DNA of 64,000 nt from positions 163,498 through 227,497 of the forward strand of contig NZ_QBUG01000007.1 in assembly GCF_003058225.1 (NCBI RefSeq), given 5' to 3'. The translations under genes and the position numbers were made by a program. Every line of letters begins with the position of its first letter. Position 1 is the stretch's first letter. The stretch comes from Promicromonospora sp. AC04 (GTDB lineage: Bacteria > Actinomycetota > Actinomycetes > Actinomycetales > Cellulomonadaceae). The notes below the pieces were generated by a model. That model was not told the origin of the DNA. It saw only the letters and a list, made by a program, of their open reading frames with translations, and made no database searches. Of the stretch, positions 1 through 8,102 are shown in pieces.

Positions 1-149
1 CCAGCCGACAGGTCTCAGCAACCGCCCAACAGATCGCCGACGCCGCCGGCAACCTCGCCGACCTCGCCGGCGACCTCGAAACCACCGCAGCCACCCCAGC
101 CACCCCGGCTACCCCAGCCACGACAGGCGAAGGCGACGTGCTCCGATGA
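1..149 (+). CDS. C-terminal tail of a methyl-accepting chemotaxis receptor (partial)
   Basis: The frame is open from the left edge and ends at the TGA at 147-149, which overlaps the ATG of the next gene (ATGA). The visible residues include SATAQQIADAAGNLADLAGD, a heptad-patterned helix typical of the end of an MCP signalling domain, followed by an Ala/Thr/Pro tail. Overlap with a cheW gene and the downstream CheA/B/R set support a chemoreceptor (WspA position). The ligand domain lies outside the window, so what it senses is unknown. Confidence 0.7.
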   Translation, partial: SRQVSATAQQIADAAGNLADLAGDLETTAATPATPATPATTGEGDVLR

Positions 150-592
150 CCGCCGTTCACGCTCTGCTGCTCCCGGTGGGGGCCGATCTGTATGCCCTGC
201 CGGTGGACTGGGCTCGCGAAGTGGTCGCGGCTCCGACCCTGACCCCGCTGGCGACCGCGCCACAGGTGGTGATCGGCCTGTTCAATCTGCGGGGTCAGAT
301 CGTCCCGTTGCTCGACACGGCAGCGCTGCTGGGCTTGGGCAGGGTCGAGACGACCGCGTTCGCCGTCGTCGTGGCCTCCGCGCAAGGGCTCACCGGCCTG
401 GCGACGACCGGCTTTCCTCGGCGTCAGCTGCTCGATGCTCCCATCGGCCCGGCGGAGCTGCCGGGTACCACGGGGCAGCATCGGGTGGGCCCGCACGTGG
501 CCACGTTGCTCGACCTTGCCGCACTGCTGTCCCCCGAGTGGGTCCGGGATCCGGGTTCACGCCTTGACCCGACACCGACGTGGGACGACTGA
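146..592 (+). CDS. cheW: CheW-like coupling protein (WspB position)
   Basis: A 148-residue protein made almost entirely of one CheW SH3-like domain: an N-terminal segment beginning LLLPVGADLYALPVDWAREVV and the motif IGLFNLRGQIVPLLD around residues 43-57, the usual CheW signature for docking receptors to CheA. It starts with the ATG inside the stop of the receptor gene and its TGA overlaps the ATG of cheA, so translation is coupled. Role inferred: cytoplasmic adaptor in the receptor-CheA array. The family is secure; assignment to a Wsp-type rather than a motility pathway rests on the neighbours. Confidence 0.88.
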   Translation: MTAVHALLLPVGADLYALPVDWAREVVAAPTLTPLATAPQVVIGLFNLRGQIVPLLDTAALLGLGRVETTAFAVVVASAQGLTGLATTGFPRRQLLDAPIGPAELPGTTGQHRVGPHVATLLDLAALLSPEWVRDPGSRLDPTPTWDD

Positions 593-2589
593 TGTCGGGA
601 ATGAGTCAAGAGCAGGTGCGTCAGCTGTTCGGGCAGGAGGCCGCGGTTCGACTCGCCGAGCTCGGCAGGCTGCTGCTCCAGCTGGAGCAGGGCGTTGACG
701 GCGAGAGGCTCATAGGGTCCGTCTTTCGCGAGCTGCATACCCTCAAGGGCTCCGCCGCGGTCGCCGGGCTCGACGAGGTGAGCCGTATGGCGCACCGCCT
801 CGAGGAAGTGGTCGACGACGTACGAGCCGGGCGGCGGCCGGTCACCGCTGAGGTGATCGACACCCTGTTGCGGGGCACTGACGAGCTGCGCGGAGCCGTC
901 TCGGGAACGCCGGCCGACGTGCCGGACCCGCCTGCCCGGCAAGCCGCTCCCCCACCCGTGAGCCGGGCTCCGGTACCCGACGGCGCACGCCCCGAACCTC
1001 CCCGGAACCCCGCGAGCGGCGCCGACTTCATCATGGTTCCCGTCGAACGCCTGGACGAGCTCACTCGCCTCGTCGGTGAGACCGCCTCGGCCCACCTGCG
1101 CGTCGGGCGGATGCTCAACGACAGGTTCGACGTCGACCCGGCTGGCTGTGCCGAGTTCAACGAGCTGTCCAGCTCGCTCAACGACCTCCGCGACCACACG
1201 ATGCGCGCGCAGATGGTGCCGGTGTCCACGGTCACCGACCAGCTGCATCGGGCGGTGCGAGACCTTGCACGCGCCCAGGGCAAGGACGTCCGCTGGGCGG
1301 CGGAAGGCGTCGACACCGAGATGGACCGCGGCGTGCTGCACCGGTTGTCGGACTCCCTCATGCACCTGGTCCGCAACGCGGTCGACCACGGCATCGAGTC
1401 GCGCGAGGAACGGCAACAGGCCGGGAAGCAGCCCCAGGCAACCCTGCGCCTCCACGCGATGCAGCTCGGCCCGGAGGTGATCCTCGCGGTGAGCGACGAC
1501 GGCCGGGGCATCGACTCGGAGGGCGTCGAGCGGGAGGCGAACCGCCTCGGCATCGACACCGAGGAGCTCACCGAGGACGAGCGTGTCGGGCTTACCTTCC
1601 GGGCCGGCGTGTCCACCGCGCAGTTCGTCACCGACGTCTCCGGGCGCGGTGTCGGCCTCGACGTCGTGCGGACCAGCGTGGAGGCAACCCATGGCCGGGT
1701 CGAGGTTCGTTCGGAGGCCGGCGTCGGCACCGAGTTCAGGATCATCGTGCCGATCACCGTGGCCGTGCTGCGATGCCTGCTCGTCGAGGTCGCCGGCCAG
1801 CGCTTTGCGTTGCCCTTCCATCGGGTGGTGCACTCCCAGGCGCCGGAGCCCTCCCGGATCGCGCACGCGGAGGGGAGACCGGTGCTGTGGGTGGACGGTC
1901 ATCCGGTGCCGGTCCAACCGCTCGGCGAGACGCTCGGACTGGCCGGAGGCGAGGCGGCCGACGGACCGGTCGTGGTGCTCGCCAGCACCTCCCGACGACA
2001 CGCCTTCGGCGTCGACCGGCTGATCGGACAGAGCGACGTGGTCATCAAGGCACTCAGCCCGCTGCTTCCTCCCCTGCCGTTGATCGCCGGCGCAAGCGTG
2101 GAGCCCGACGGTTCGATCCTGCTGGTTCTGGACCCGCCCGGCCTGATCTGGCGGGCCGGCCAGACGAGTCGGACGAGCATGCCGACAACGCCCACCGAGG
2201 GACCGGACACGGCACGACGCAGCGTGCTCGTAGTCGATGACGCGCTCGTCGTCCGCGAGCTGCAGCGCGGCATCCTCGAGCGAGCCGGGTTCGACGTACG
2301 GGTGGCGACCGATGGGCAGCACGCCCTGTCGCAGCTCGTCCAGGAACCCAGCGACCTGGTCGTGACCGACATCGAGATGCCGACGATGGACGGCTTCGCG
2401 CTGACCGAGGCGATCCGGGCCGATCCGAAGCTGGCCAACACTCCCGTGCTGATCGTCAGCTCCCGCTCCAGCGACGCCGACAGGCAGCGGGGGATGGACG
2501 CAGGGGCGGACGGCTACATCACCAAGACCGCATTCGACGAAGCAAGCCTGCTGAGCGCCGTGAACCGCCTCCTGGGGATGAAGGCATGA
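592..2589 (+). CDS. cheA: Hybrid histidine kinase CheA with C-terminal receiver (WspE-like)
   Basis: About 665 residues: Hpt domain with the phosphorylatable His49 in LHTLKGSA, a Pro/Ala linker, dimerisation region, HATPase with HLVRNAVDHG (about 257), SDDGRGID and GRGVGLDVV (about 350), a CheW-like domain (about 386-520), and a receiver domain from about 543 with phospho-acceptor Asp593 in VTDIEMP. A kinase fused to a receiver is the WspE arrangement and differs from motility CheA. The ATG at 592 overlaps the upstream TGA; an in-frame GTG at 580 and ATG at 601 are alternatives. It would phosphorylate the CheB and REC-GGDEF proteins encoded downstream. Confidence 0.9.
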   Translation: MSGMSQEQVRQLFGQEAAVRLAELGRLLLQLEQGVDGERLIGSVFRELHTLKGSAAVAGLDEVSRMAHRLEEVVDDVRAGRRPVTAEVIDTLLRGTDELRGAVSGTPADVPDPPARQAAPPPVSRAPVPDGARPEPPRNPASGADFIMVPVERLDELTRLVGETASAHLRVGRMLNDRFDVDPAGCAEFNELSSSLNDLRDHTMRAQMVPVSTVTDQLHRAVRDLARAQGKDVRWAAEGVDTEMDRGVLHRLSDSLMHLVRNAVDHGIESREERQQAGKQPQATLRLHAMQLGPEVILAVSDDGRGIDSEGVEREANRLGIDTEELTEDERVGLTFRAGVSTAQFVTDVSGRGVGLDVVRTSVEATHGRVEVRSEAGVGTEFRIIVPITVAVLRCLLVEVAGQRFALPFHRVVHSQAPEPSRIAHAEGRPVLWVDGHPVPVQPLGETLGLAGGEAADGPVVVLASTSRRHAFGVDRLIGQSDVVIKALSPLLPPLPLIAGASVEPDGSILLVLDPPGLIWRAGQTSRTSMPTTPTEGPDTARRSVLVVDDALVVRELQRGILERAGFDVRVATDGQHALSQLVQEPSDLVVTDIEMPTMDGFALTEAIRADPKLANTPVLIVSSRSSDADRQRGMDAGADGYITKTAFDEASLLSAVNRLLGMKA

Positions 2590-3632
2590 GCGGAAGAGCC
2601 GCTGGTGCGAGGATTCGCGTGGTGCTCGTCGAGGACGAGTCCGCGCAGCGGAGCCAGCTCATGTCGATCCTGCAGGTTCAGGGTGACATCGTCATCGCGG
2701 ACTGTTCTTCCACCGCCGCCGAGGCCATCGAGCTCGTCGCGACGACTCGTCCCGATGTCGTCGTCCTCGACCTGCACCTTCGGGACGGGCAGAGCCAGCG
2801 AGCCATCGAGCAGATCATGGCGCGGACGCCCACGCCGATCCTGATCCTGTCGACCCAACTCCCCGACCGGCACGCGGCCTCGGCGGTCGAGGCCCTGGTC
2901 GCCGGTGCCCTCGAGGCCCGGCAGCGCCCGCCGCGGTGGACACCCGCGGAGGGTGCTGAGCTTCGGCGAACCGTTCGCCAGATCAGCAAGGTCCAGGTCA
3001 TCCGCCACCCGCGGGGCAGCCACGTGCCGGGCCAACCGCGCGGCACCGCGGCGCGCGTCGGGCAACAACCGGTCGTGGCGATCGCCGCCTCGACCGGGGG
3101 GCCCAGTGCCTTGGTAACCCTGCTGGGTGGGCTGGCCGGACTCGAGGCTCCGGTGCTGGTGGTCCAGCACCTGGATCCTGGATTCACCGCGGGCCTGGTC
3201 GAATGGATGTCCCGGGTCTCCGCCCTCCCCGTCGAGATCGCCGGTCACCAGCAGGTCGCCCGACCCGGACGGGTCTACTTCGCCCCCGGGGAACGTCACC
3301 TGCACTATGCGGCAGGCGGCCGGCTCGAGCTGGTCGAGTCGCCGGCCACGACGCATCGGCCATCGGCCGACGAGCTGTTCCGATCGGTGGCCCGCACCGC
3401 CGGCTCGGCCGCGATCGGCGTGCAGCTCACCGGCATGGGCGACGACGGGGCGCAGGGACTGCTGGCGATCCACCAGAGCGGCGGCGCGACCCTCGCCCAG
3501 GACGAGGCCTCGTCCACGGTGTTCGGGATGCCGAAGGCCGCCGTCGGAGTCGGTGCGGTGACCGAGCTGGTCCGGATCGACAAGATGGCCGACGCCGTGC
3601 AGCGGGCCGTGCGCGAGGTGACGCGCGCATGA
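2586..3632 (+). CDS. cheB: Chemotaxis methylesterase CheB (WspF-like)
   Basis: A 348-residue protein with an N-terminal receiver (acceptor Asp62 in VLDLHLRDG) and a C-terminal CheB methylesterase domain. The catalytic triad is visible: Ser169 in AASTGGP, His195 in QHLDPGF and Asp287 in GMGDDGA. It removes methyl groups from receptor glutamates when its receiver is phosphorylated, resetting signalling. The ATG overlaps the cheA stop by 4 bases, and its own stop overlaps the start of cheR. All catalytic residues are intact, so an active enzyme is expected. Confidence 0.92.
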   Translation: MSGRAAGARIRVVLVEDESAQRSQLMSILQVQGDIVIADCSSTAAEAIELVATTRPDVVVLDLHLRDGQSQRAIEQIMARTPTPILILSTQLPDRHAASAVEALVAGALEARQRPPRWTPAEGAELRRTVRQISKVQVIRHPRGSHVPGQPRGTAARVGQQPVVAIAASTGGPSALVTLLGGLAGLEAPVLVVQHLDPGFTAGLVEWMSRVSALPVEIAGHQQVARPGRVYFAPGERHLHYAAGGRLELVESPATTHRPSADELFRSVARTAGSAAIGVQLTGMGDDGAQGLLAIHQSGGATLAQDEASSTVFGMPKAAVGVGAVTELVRIDKMADAVQRAVREVTRA

Positions 3633-4888
3633 CGGGCGGCCGAGCCCTCGAGACCGTTGTCGACCGGGTGGCCGACCTTCTCCACCTGCGCATCGGCCTG
3701 CGTCCGGACAGGACCATGCGGGGACGCCTGCGCCGCGCCATTCGTGACGAGGCCGCACGCAGGGGCCAGGATCCCACCGCGTACGCCGACAGGCTGATGG
3801 TGGATGCCGGGTGGCTCCAGGGCCTGCTGAACCGCGTCACCGTGCAGGAGACCGGGTTCTTCCGCCATCCCGAGCAGTTCGAGGTACTCGTCCGCGACGT
3901 GCTGCCAGAGCTGTCCCGTCCGGTGCGGATCTGGAGCGCGGGCTGCGCCAACGGCCAGGAGACCTTCACCCTGGCGATGCTGCTGGAGGACCAGGGCATC
4001 GAGGGCACTGTCGTCGCGACGGACCTCTCGACCGACGCGGTGCGGCGGACCTCGGCCGCCCGCTACTCCGACCGCGAGGTGGCCGGTCTGTCGGCCGACC
4101 GGATCGAGCGACACCTCACGCGCGTCGGGGACGGCTGGGAGGTCAACGAACGGGTTCGAGCCCGGGTCAGCGCGCTGCAGCACAACCTCCTCGACCCGCT
4201 TCCACCCGACGTCCTGTCCTGCGAGGTCGTCTTCTGCCGCAACGTGCTCATCTACCTCTCCCCCGACCAGGTCCGCCGGTTCCTCGACCGGATCGCCACG
4301 AACCTTGCCCCGACCACAACCCTCTTCGTCGGCGCGGCCGAGACGATCTGGCAGGTCTCCGATCGCTTCCGAGCCATCCATGTGGGCGACACCTTCATCT
4401 ACCGCCAACGGCTCGCCGAGCCGGCCTCCTCTCCACAGAGCCCCGGCCAGAACCAGCCGGACGGGCGCGCGGCCCAGTCGGTCACAACGCGCCCGCGTTC
4501 GACGAGCCCCGTCAGAGCGCGGACGTCCCCGGTCACCGCGAGCCGGTCCGGCCGCCCCGTCACACGAGCCGAACGGGAGCCGGCTCGGTCCGAGTCACCT
4601 GAACCGGCCGATCTTCTGGAGCAGGCGGCTCAGGCTGCGATCGCCACGGGCGACTACGACGCGGCTGTCGTGGCCTTTCGCAAGTGTGCCTACCTCAGGC
4701 CGCACGACCCGGTGACGCAGCTGCACCTTGGCCTGGCGCTCGAAGCAGCGGGTGACCTGGGCTCGGCGAGGCGTGCCTTCGCGACCGCTCGCCGCGCCCT
4801 GGCCGACGCCGGTCCCGACCACACGCCGGCCGGTCTCGAGGGATACGCCTCGGCCGAGATCCTCAAGCTGCTCGACTCGAGGTCGTGA
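3629..4888 (+). CDS. cheR: Chemoreceptor methyltransferase CheR with C-terminal TPR-like tail (WspC-like)
   Basis: A 419-residue protein. Its N-terminal half is CheR: QETGFFRHPEQF, the SAM-binding WSAGCANGQETFTLAM, the acidic ATDLS motif and the VFCRNVLIYL motif. After a low-complexity linker (about 270-320), residues from about 325 form two TPR-like helix pairs, including an AYLRPHDPVTQLHLGLALEA segment. CheR-TPR fusions are characteristic of WspC. ATG at 3629 overlaps the cheB TGA; longer upstream frames lack homology. It methylates the co-encoded receptor, opposing CheB. Confidence 0.9.
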   Translation: MTGGRALETVVDRVADLLHLRIGLRPDRTMRGRLRRAIRDEAARRGQDPTAYADRLMVDAGWLQGLLNRVTVQETGFFRHPEQFEVLVRDVLPELSRPVRIWSAGCANGQETFTLAMLLEDQGIEGTVVATDLSTDAVRRTSAARYSDREVAGLSADRIERHLTRVGDGWEVNERVRARVSALQHNLLDPLPPDVLSCEVVFCRNVLIYLSPDQVRRFLDRIATNLAPTTTLFVGAAETIWQVSDRFRAIHVGDTFIYRQRLAEPASSPQSPGQNQPDGRAAQSVTTRPRSTSPVRARTSPVTASRSGRPVTRAEREPARSESPEPADLLEQAAQAAIATGDYDAAVVAFRKCAYLRPHDPVTQLHLGLALEAAGDLGSARRAFATARRALADAGPDHTPAGLEGYASAEILKLLDSRS

Positions 4889-4897
4889 GGACCCGCC

Positions 4898-5278
4898 ATG
4901 TCGACGATGGTCTGTTTCCGGGCGGCAGGCGCGGCGTACTGCGTGCCCCTGCTGGCGACTCTCGCGGTCCGCACCGCCGCCGACCTGATCTCGCTGCCGG
5001 ACCCGGCCGCCGACGTCGCCGGCATCATCCCGGGAGACCCTCCTCTGACGGTCATCTCACCGCTCACGTCCGACGGCTCGTACATCCTGGTGATCGAGGC
5101 GCACGACCAGACCTTCGGCCTGCTCGTGGACGTCGTCACCGGCCTGCGGCAGTTCGACGACGCCGAGATCCGGCCCGCACCACGGGGCCAGGGCCACCCT
5201 CTCGTCTCCGGGACTGTCGACTCCGGCGGCCACCTCGTCTTCGTCGCCGACCCGACAGCACTGGCCGGACGACTATGA
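4898..5278 (+). CDS. cheW: Second CheW-like coupling protein (WspD position)
   Basis: A 126-residue CheW-fold protein: it begins with CFRAAGAAYCVPLLATLAVRT and carries the conserved FGLLVDVVTGL segment near residues 71-81, with the family's typical C-terminal strand. It lies 9 bases after cheR and its TGA overlaps the ATG of the REC-GGDEF gene. Two CheW proteins in one operon match Wsp (WspB and WspD). It is clearly divergent from the first CheW, so the two probably have different partners. Assignment to family is firm; the specific role is inferred. Confidence 0.8.
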   Translation: MSTMVCFRAAGAAYCVPLLATLAVRTAADLISLPDPAADVAGIIPGDPPLTVISPLTSDGSYILVIEAHDQTFGLLVDVVTGLRQFDDAEIRPAPRGQGHPLVSGTVDSGGHLVFVADPTALAGRL

Positions 5279-6195
5279 CCACCACGACGGTCCTGGTCGC
5301 CGACGACTCGCTCGTGATCCGCGCAGTGGTCCGGGACGGCCTGGAGAGCGAGGGCTACCGGGTCGTCGAGGCCGTGGACGGGGTCGACGCGGTTCGACGG
5401 TGCCGCGAGGATCCGCCCGATGTTGTGCTCCTCGACGTCGAGATGCCCGGTCTCGACGGATTTCAGGTGCTGAGCGAGCTCAAGGGCGATGCCGAGCTCC
5501 GCGACATCCCGGTCGTGTTCCTTACCGGCCGGAGCACACTGGACGATGTGGTGGCAGGGCTGCGCGGCGGCGCCCACGACTACCTCAGGAAGCCGTTCGA
5601 GGATCCCGAGCTGCTCGCCCGCGTCGCGGCGGCGGCCCACGTCAAGAAGCTGCAGGACCAGCTCCAGCAGCGCAACGCCGAGCTGGAGCAGCTCAGCCGC
5701 ACCGACTCGCTCACCGGCCTCTACAACCGCCGGCACCTCGCCGAGGAGCTCGATCGCCTGCACAGCGACTCGGTCCGTCGCCAGTACCCCCTGTGCGTCG
5801 TGCTGTTCGACCTCGACCACTTCAAACGGGTCAACGACACCTACGGGCACTCGGCCGGCGACCAGGTGCTCCGCGCCTTCGCCGGACACCTACGGGGCGA
5901 GCTGCGCGCCGGGGACATCGGCGGCCGCTGGGGCGGTGAGGAGTTCCTCGTCATCCTGCCGGACACCGGTCTCGACGGCGCGCTGGTGGTCGCCGACCGG
6001 ATCCGCTCGGCGACAGCCGCGTCGCCCGTGGTCGTCGACGGCAAGAGCATCACCGTCACCGTCAGCGGAGGCTGTGCGGCCGGCCCCGCAGGTACTGCTG
6101 ACGCGACCGTCAGTCTCGCCGACGTCTGCATGTACCGCGCGAAGTCCTCGGGCCGGAACCGGGTCGCCGCCGCAGCCAATCCCTCGACCGGCTAG
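5275..6195 (+). CDS. REC-GGDEF diguanylate cyclase response regulator (WspR-like)
   Basis: A 306-residue output protein. An N-terminal receiver carries Asp54 in LLDVEMPGLDG; a coiled coil (KKLQDQLQQRNAELEQL) leads to a GGDEF domain beginning TDSLTGLYNRRHL. The active-site loop is GGEEF at 220-224, and an RxxD inhibitory site (R211-A-G-D214) sits exactly five residues before it. It should make c-di-GMP from two GTP when phosphorylated and be feedback-inhibited. It is the last gene of the overlapping operon (ATGA with cheW), which makes c-di-GMP rather than flagellar rotation the likely output. Confidence 0.92.
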   Translation: MTTTTVLVADDSLVIRAVVRDGLESEGYRVVEAVDGVDAVRRCREDPPDVVLLDVEMPGLDGFQVLSELKGDAELRDIPVVFLTGRSTLDDVVAGLRGGAHDYLRKPFEDPELLARVAAAAHVKKLQDQLQQRNAELEQLSRTDSLTGLYNRRHLAEELDRLHSDSVRRQYPLCVVLFDLDHFKRVNDTYGHSAGDQVLRAFAGHLRGELRAGDIGGRWGGEEFLVILPDTGLDGALVVADRIRSATAASPVVVDGKSITVTVSGGCAAGPAGTADATVSLADVCMYRAKSSGRNRVAAAANPSTG

Positions 6196-6254
6196 AAGTG
6201 TCTCGGAACGTGGTCGGGCGATCGTCGTCGAGCCCGTCCCGGGTGCTTGGCCGC

Positions 6255-6260
6255 TAAGGT
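6255..6260 (+). promoter_or_regulatory. -10 box of a leaderless transcript
   Basis: TAAGGT followed by 6 bases and the GTG at 6267, with no Shine-Dalgarno sequence in between. The same layout recurs before other genes in this window, so transcription probably starts at the start codon. Confidence 0.5.
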
Positions 6261-6266
6261 CGAGCG

Positions 6267-6710
6267 GTGGATCCGCTCCGGCTCGTCGGCACCTGGGACT
6301 TCCTGCGGGGGGTCCACGACCACCGCGACGGCGCGGAGTACACCGCGCAGGGCAGGGCCGAGTTCACGCTGGAGGACGACGGCCGGGTGCGCTGGGCCGA
6401 GCGCGGCACCCTGCGCTGGGCCGCGGGGAGCACCCCGGTGAGCCGCACGCTCTTCCTGGCCCGGGAGGATCCGGCCGACGACGGCGCGTCCGCGCCCGCG
6501 TGGCTGGTGACCTTCGAGGACGGCCGGGACTTCCACCCCTGGACGGCCGGGGCGGTCGAGCACCTGTGCGGCCGCGACCTCTACCGGGGCGGTGTGGACG
6601 TCCCGGCGGAGCCGGCCCCGCCGTCGGCGCCGGAGTGGGAGCTGCACTGGCGCGTCAAGGGCCCGGACAAGAACTACACGATGACCACCCGCTACTCCCG
6701 CCCCCGCTGA
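6267..6710 (+). CDS. DUF6314 family protein
   Basis: A 147-residue soluble protein opening LVGTWDFLRGVHDHRDG, with alternating strand-rich segments and a Trp-rich end (WELHWRVKGPDKNY), matching the small beta-barrel-like DUF6314 family as I recall it. The function of that family is not established. The GTG start is chosen because a TAAGGT -10 box lies 6 bases upstream. The gene is convergent with the alginate-lyase gene; a long hairpin separates them. Confidence 0.6.
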   Translation: MDPLRLVGTWDFLRGVHDHRDGAEYTAQGRAEFTLEDDGRVRWAERGTLRWAAGSTPVSRTLFLAREDPADDGASAPAWLVTFEDGRDFHPWTAGAVEHLCGRDLYRGGVDVPAEPAPPSAPEWELHWRVKGPDKNYTMTTRYSRPR

Positions 6711-6729
6711 CCGTCGGCCCCGGGCGGAG

Positions 6730-6789
6730 GTCGGCAGCTTGCGTCGAGATCGGTCCAGGTCTGGACCGATCTCGATGCAAGCTGCCGAC
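6730..6789. terminator. 29-bp-stem hairpin, probable bidirectional terminator
   Basis: Two 29-base arms (6730-6758 and 6761-6789) are inverted copies with one mismatch and a 2-base loop. It lies between the convergent ends of the DUF6314 gene and the alginate-lyase-like gene. There is no T tract, as is usual for actinobacterial hairpin terminators. Confidence 0.65.
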
Positions 6790-6818
6790 TCAGTGCCTGC
6801 TCGTCAGGTACCCGACCG

Positions 6819-8102
6819 TCAGGGGATCACGTTCGGGTTCTCCGCGTGGGTCAACGTCTCCCATGCCACGAACAGGTTGTTGGTGCCCTGCGGACGGGTG
6901 GACTCCGTCAGGGCCTGCGTGTTGGTCATGGCGTGGCCCTGCCGGTTGTGCAGGGCGTTGAAGCCGACCTCGGTGACCGGGCCGAGGCCCAGGTGCAGCG
7001 AACCGCCGCAGAGCCATGATGGCACCGCGGCGCCCCGCTGGTAGGTCGAGTGGAACCCGAGCGCGTACCGCAGTCGCTCCCCCACCTGCGGGTACAGGTC
7101 GTCACCCTGGATCAGGGCGGTCTCGGCCACGTGGGAGATCGCCGAGATGCCGTAGCCGGTGTGCGTGAAGTCCCGGCAGGTCTCCTGCGCCAGGCCGTTG
7201 ACCAGCGTGCGCTGGTTGTGCCAGTAGGAGAAGATCTCGTCCGGCGTGTCCCGGCCGGATCCGGGCACGGTGCGCGGCACCGACCCGTCCGACGTCAGGT
7301 AGATGAACGCTGGCACCCGCACGAGGAACCGCTGGCGGGCGGAGGCGTACGCGTTCCGGTCGTCGAGGAAGATCGCGATGCCGACGGCGGCCTCCATCAT
7401 CGACAGCTCCCAGTTCCCGTTGCTGTTGGAGCCGTTGATGACCTCGGGCAGGTAGACGTTGCGCAGCATCGTCTCGAACCGGTCGACGTCGGCCGCGGCC
7501 CAGCCCGCGCCGGTGTACCGGATGATCTCGGCGGCCCGCGGCCACACCGACCCGGCCCACCCCGTCTGGAGCGGCGCGTTCGAGTTGGTGTGGTCCTGGA
7601 TCACGGGCGACCAGGCGTTCATGATCTGGATCGACTTCTGCGCGTACCGCGTGTCCCCGGTCACCGACCAGGCCAGCGCGTGGGTGTAGGCCGCTATCGC
7701 GTCCTCCCGCTCGTCGGTGCAGCCGTAGTTCGGGTTGGAGTACGACCCGCACTCGACGACCGCCCGGGGGTGCGGCGTGTACGACAGGAACGCGTACCGG
7801 CTCCCCATCATCGCGTTGTAGGCGTTCGACCACGGCTGCGCACCGGCCTGCACCTGCTGCCGGACGAAGTCGAGCTGCGGCCGGCTGACGTGGACGCCCG
7901 GGTGGGTGAAGGTCGTGGGCACGTCGGCGGGGGCGGCCCCGGGAGCGGCGTCGGGGACGGCGGGCGCCTGCTGCCCGACGGCGGCGCGTGCCCCGGGCGG
8001 GGCGCTCGCCGCACCTGCCGCGGCCGCGGGCAGGACCAGCCCGACGGCGACCGCGAGCGTGACCAGGGTGCGGGCGGACGCCCTGCTGCTGCGGATCCTC
8101 AT
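6819..8102 (-). CDS. Secreted alginate-lyase-superfamily protein
   Basis: A 427-residue protein with a twin-basic signal peptide (MRIRSSRASARTLVTLAVAV, ending near AAGAASA). The mature part has the alpha-toroid pattern of the alginate_lyase family: HPGVHVSRPQLDFVRQQV, NSNGNWELSMMEAAVGIAIF, and EIFSYWHNQRTLVNGLAQET, with the Asn/His/Tyr-rich active-site helices of such lyases. It probably cleaves a uronic-acid polysaccharide by beta-elimination outside the cell; the substrate cannot be read from sequence. Its ATG shares one base with the stop of the upstream chitinase gene (TGATG), so the two are translated from one message. Confidence 0.72.
   Translation of the reverse strand: MRIRSSRASARTLVTLAVAVGLVLPAAAAGAASAPPGARAAVGQQAPAVPDAAPGAAPADVPTTFTHPGVHVSRPQLDFVRQQVQAGAQPWSNAYNAMMGSRYAFLSYTPHPRAVVECGSYSNPNYGCTDEREDAIAAYTHALAWSVTGDTRYAQKSIQIMNAWSPVIQDHTNSNAPLQTGWAGSVWPRAAEIIRYTGAGWAAADVDRFETMLRNVYLPEVINGSNSNGNWELSMMEAAVGIAIFLDDRNAYASARQRFLVRVPAFIYLTSDGSVPRTVPGSGRDTPDEIFSYWHNQRTLVNGLAQETCRDFTHTGYGISAISHVAETALIQGDDLYPQVGERLRYALGFHSTYQRGAAVPSWLCGGSLHLGLGPVTEVGFNALHNRQGHAMTNTQALTESTRPQGTNNLFVAWETLTHAENPNVIP

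Noticed and set aside
424-2322. A 632-codon open frame on the minus strand opposite cheA
   Set aside because: It is rich in His, Arg, Gly and Asp with no domain, and lies opposite a gene with full CheA motifs; GC bias keeps antisense frames open.
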